DNA of 6,172 nucleotides from Sutterella sp. (GTDB taxonomy: Bacteria > Pseudomonadota > Gammaproteobacteria > Burkholderiales > Burkholderiaceae_F). The translations under genes and the position numbers were made by a program. The notes beneath the pieces are model-generated. The model did not search any database. It saw only the letters and a list, made by a program, of their open reading frames with translations, and was not told where the DNA came from. Within the stretch, counting starts at the first letter, position 1. Each line of letters begins with the position of its first letter. This document shows, in pieces, positions 3,774-6,172 of the stretch. The stretch lies in assembly GCA_020025965.1 (NCBI GenBank), contig JAHHRG010000082.1, positions 1 to 6,172 on the forward strand. Direction: 5' to 3'.

Positions 3774-6172
3774 TCAGGCCGACATTTTCACGGCATTCTC
3801 AATATCCACACTAACGATGCGGGAAACGCCGGGTTCTTTCATGGTAACGCCGATAAGCGAACCGGCATATTCCATCGTCACGCGATGATGCGTAATCATT
3901 AAGAACTGAGTATTGACGGACATGCGTCGGCACATGCCGGCTAAACGCGCTTGATTTGCTTCATCAAGCGGTGCGTCAACTTCGTCCAACAGGCAAAACG
4001 GTGCCGGGTTCAATTTGAAGATGGCAAAAACAAGCGCCGTTGCCGTCAGAGCCTGCTCTCCCCCCGATAACTGCTTCACCGAAGCGTTCTTCTTTCCGGG
4101 CGGCTGTGCGCGAACCCAAACACCCGCAGTGAGAATGTCTTCGCCTTCCCATAGAAGCGACGCATCGCCACCGCCGAAGAGATCTCTGAACGTGTCGGCA
4201 AAATTCGCATTCACTTCTTCAAAGGTTTCTTTCATTCGCCCGCGAGTTTCGGAGTCGATCTTGCGAATGGCCGCCTCGAGCGTTTCGATTCCCTTTTGAA
4301 GATCGTCGACCTGACGAGCGGTTTCTTCCAAGGTCTTCCTCACGCTTTCAAGATGTTCGAGCGCCGCATGATTCACCGGCCCCAAGGCGGCAATCTGACT
4401 CACCAAACTCTGCACCCGCGATCGAACGCTCTGGGCTTTCATCGGACGCTCGAGCACACGTTGCGCCAAGATTGTACGATCAGCCTTCAATTCGTCCAAT
4501 CGCTCGGAGAATTGTTCGCGCAGACTTTCTTTTACCTGCCGCTCAACCTTCTTAACGCCTAAAGCTTCCGTCATCGGCATGAGGTTCGACTGCCAATCGC
4601 GGACGAGTTTTCGCGCCACGGCGAGCTTTTCTTCAGCCTCGGTTTTCGCAATGCCGGCTTCTCGTTCGGCCTTTTCCGCCGCATCCAGCGCATCAATGGC
4701 CGCCCGTTCGCGTTCGCTGACGGGCGCTTCTTCGCTCTCGGCCAACACGGCTTCGGCTGTCGCGAGACGTTCGGCTTCTCGACTCATATCCACGCCAAGA
4801 GCATCGATACGTTTCGTTAAAAAGTCTCGGGCCTGTTCGAGCTGCTTGACTCGAGCACGCAGCCGATCCCAGTCGCGTCGACGGCGGTTGAGGCCGTCGG
4901 TCTTTTGCTTTAATTCGTCAGCCCGCCGGCGAGCCGTTGTCTGAGCGCGCGAGGCGGCAAGCTTGGCTTCCTCAGCCTTGGCTTCGGCAGCATCGGCCCG
5001 ATCAAGCGCATCTTCGGCTTCAGCTTCGGCTGCGTCCTTTTCCTCTTCGATTTCTTCGCGATTTCGGCGAAGATCGTCCAAGTGCTTTAAAGCCAGAGCA
5101 CGGCGATCCTTCAAAGCTTTTTCTTCCCCTTCGGCTTTAAGAAGCTGCACGTCAAGCACTTTCAAGCGTTCGACAATATTGCGCGAAACCGCCTCCAAAC
5201 GATCGACCTCCGCTTTGGCAGCGTAACGGCGCTTTTCAGCCGCCCCGCTTTCTTCTTCCAATCGGTAGAGGGTTCCTCTCAAGGTTTCGATAGCCTGTCG
5301 ACGTGAGAGCACGGAGGCGTCAGGATTTTCCGCCGCCCAAATATGAAGCGACACGGCCGTCACTCGGTCGCCCGCCGGCGTAAGGAAAGCTTCTCCCGTC
5401 TTCAAACGGCTGCGAAAACGCATGGCTGTTGCCAAATCGGGAACACACCAAATACCCGCAAACCATTCGCTCAATACACGGGTATAGGCGAGATCATTAC
5501 TCGTGACTTTCGTGGCTAAGGCCGGGAAACGTTCCCCGGCCAAATCGATCGCCGTGTCCATCGTCTTTTCTTCAGCCTGACCGTCGGCAAAAACGAGCGG
5601 TGCAGGCGGACGCTTCTTTTCGTAGCTCGTCGCAAAAGCGAGGTTCCTCAGAACCTTGGCGCGAACGCGGGTCCCGAGCACCGACTCGACGGCAGTGACC
5701 CAATGAGGATCAACCGTCAAGTCGTCGGTCAGCATTGCCAGCCCGTCGAGCCCTTCGGCTTCTTCGAATTCGCCCATTTTTCCGGACATCTCGCTCTGGC
5801 GTTCGATGTCTTCAAGCGCATCGAGTTTGGCGGCCGCTTCCTTTTCTTCCGCGAGCAACGCGAAATACGCTTCGTCGGCTTTTTCGCGACGCGATCGGGC
5901 TTCTGACAGTGCTTCGTCCGTTTCGGCCGCGTTTTCACGCAATTCTTCCGATTCGGCGCGAAGTTCCGCCACATCTTCCGAGACGGCCCGAATTTCAGCT
6001 TCGGCGGGCATCCTGAGGTCGTTTTTCTTTTCGTCGAGTCTTGCCAAGCGTCTCACGCAATCGGCCGCCAACTTTTTCGCGTTGTCGCTCTCCGCCTTTG
6101 CCACTCGCATACGAGCGTCTTCTTCGGCGGCCAGTGACAATCGGCGGTCGGCTTCGAGCTTAGCGGTTTCGC
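3774..6172 (-). CDS. smc: Chromosome segregation protein SMC, 5'-truncated by the window edge
   Basis: The frame is open to the right edge and ends in TGA at 3776-3774. This leaves 798 complete codons, about the C-terminal two thirds of a protein usually near 1,170-1,190 residues. The Walker A head and first coiled-coil arm are outside. A TTG at 6140 could be read as a start, but the coiled coil continues upstream of it, so it is internal. Counting from the first whole codon, residues 1-135 are charged, Ala/Glu-rich coiled coil. About 136-282 is the hinge, with the betaproteobacterial-style segment GEAFLTPAGDRV. The return coiled coil runs to about 590. The C-terminal ABC head begins near ALGPVN (595) and carries the signature LSGGEQ (701-706, bases 4070-4053), Walker B CLLDEVD (Asp729, Glu730) and the switch region ITHHRVTME. 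As I recall, many relatives have THN where this has THH. Family knowledge: SMC dimers act with ScpA/ScpB to load on and organise DNA. It is probably cotranscribed with zipA. Confidence 0.96.
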   Translation of the reverse strand, partial: ETAKLEADRRLSLAAEEDARMRVAKAESDNAKKLAADCVRRLARLDEKKNDLRMPAEAEIRAVSEDVAELRAESEELRENAAETDEALSEARSRREKADEAYFALLAEEKEAAAKLDALEDIERQSEMSGKMGEFEEAEGLDGLAMLTDDLTVDPHWVTAVESVLGTRVRAKVLRNLAFATSYEKKRPPAPLVFADGQAEEKTMDTAIDLAGERFPALATKVTSNDLAYTRVLSEWFAGIWCVPDLATAMRFRSRLKTGEAFLTPAGDRVTAVSLHIWAAENPDASVLSRRQAIETLRGTLYRLEEESGAAEKRRYAAKAEVDRLEAVSRNIVERLKVLDVQLLKAEGEEKALKDRRALALKHLDDLRRNREEIEEEKDAAEAEAEDALDRADAAEAKAEEAKLAASRAQTTARRRADELKQKTDGLNRRRRDWDRLRARVKQLEQARDFLTKRIDALGVDMSREAERLATAEAVLAESEEAPVSERERAAIDALDAAEKAEREAGIAKTEAEEKLAVARKLVRDWQSNLMPMTEALGVKKVERQVKESLREQFSERLDELKADRTILAQRVLERPMKAQSVRSRVQSLVSQIAALGPVNHAALEHLESVRKTLEETARQVDDLQKGIETLEAAIRKIDSETRGRMKETFEEVNANFADTFRDLFGGGDASLLWEGEDILTAGVWVRAQPPGKKNASVKQLSGGEQALTATALVFAIFKLNPAPFCLLDEVDAPLDEANQARLAGMCRRMSVNTQFLMITHHRVTMEYAGSLIGVTMKEPGVSRIVSVDIENAVKMSA

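Noticed and set aside
4579..5226. Overlapping plus-strand frames with Ser/Ala/Arg-rich products opposite smc
   Set aside because: The low-complexity products are the reverse reading of Ala/Glu/Lys-rich coiled-coil codons; there is no independent evidence of coding.
6138..6140. TTG as the start of smc
   Set aside because: The frame stays open to the window edge with continuing coiled-coil sequence (ETAKLEADRR), and an SMC starting here would lack its Walker A head.
4000..6172. Repetitive-looking GCTTCG/TTCGGC motifs as a repeat array
   Set aside because: They are irregularly spaced and keep the smc reading frame; they come from frequent Glu/Ala codons in the coiled coil, not from a DNA repeat.

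Overview
This window looks like an ordinary housekeeping stretch of a betaproteobacterial chromosome. Everything recognisable is on the minus strand, so transcription runs from right to left. The gene order smc > zipA > ligA, the betaproteobacterial style of the SMC hinge and the overall protein sequences point to Burkholderiales. A Sutterellaceae-like member is my best guess, from protein style and mid-range base composition judged by eye; no search was run.

Layout in transcription order: (1) 6172-3774, the 3' two thirds of smc, whose 5' end lies beyond the right edge. (2) 3728-2568, zipA, separated from smc by only 45 bp. (3) 2537-2496, a well-formed intrinsic terminator between zipA and ligA, ending about a dozen bases before the ligA ribosome binding site. 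(4) 2473-317, a complete NAD+-dependent DNA ligase gene, ligA. (5) 302-275, a perfect 12-bp terminator hairpin after ligA. (6) 265-1, no protein gene, but a recognisable ribosomal RNA operon control region: two tandem sigma-70 promoters, both with TTGACA and 17-bp spacers, an UP element on the second, then a boxB-like hairpin, boxA, and the start of the rRNA leader. The 16S gene itself should begin just beyond the left edge.

How the genes fit together: Smc organises and segregates the chromosome, ZipA tethers FtsZ to the membrane at the division site, and LigA seals nicks in replication and repair. These are separate steps of the chromosome and division cycle, and the order is a conserved neighbourhood rather than one pathway. 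The rRNA operon downstream is an independent, highly expressed unit read in the same direction.

I found no mobile element, CRISPR array, tRNA, defence system or clearly novel system. The points most worth a second look are regulatory: the strong terminator inside what must be the ligA 5' leader, and the inverted repeats that bracket core elements of both rRNA promoters.
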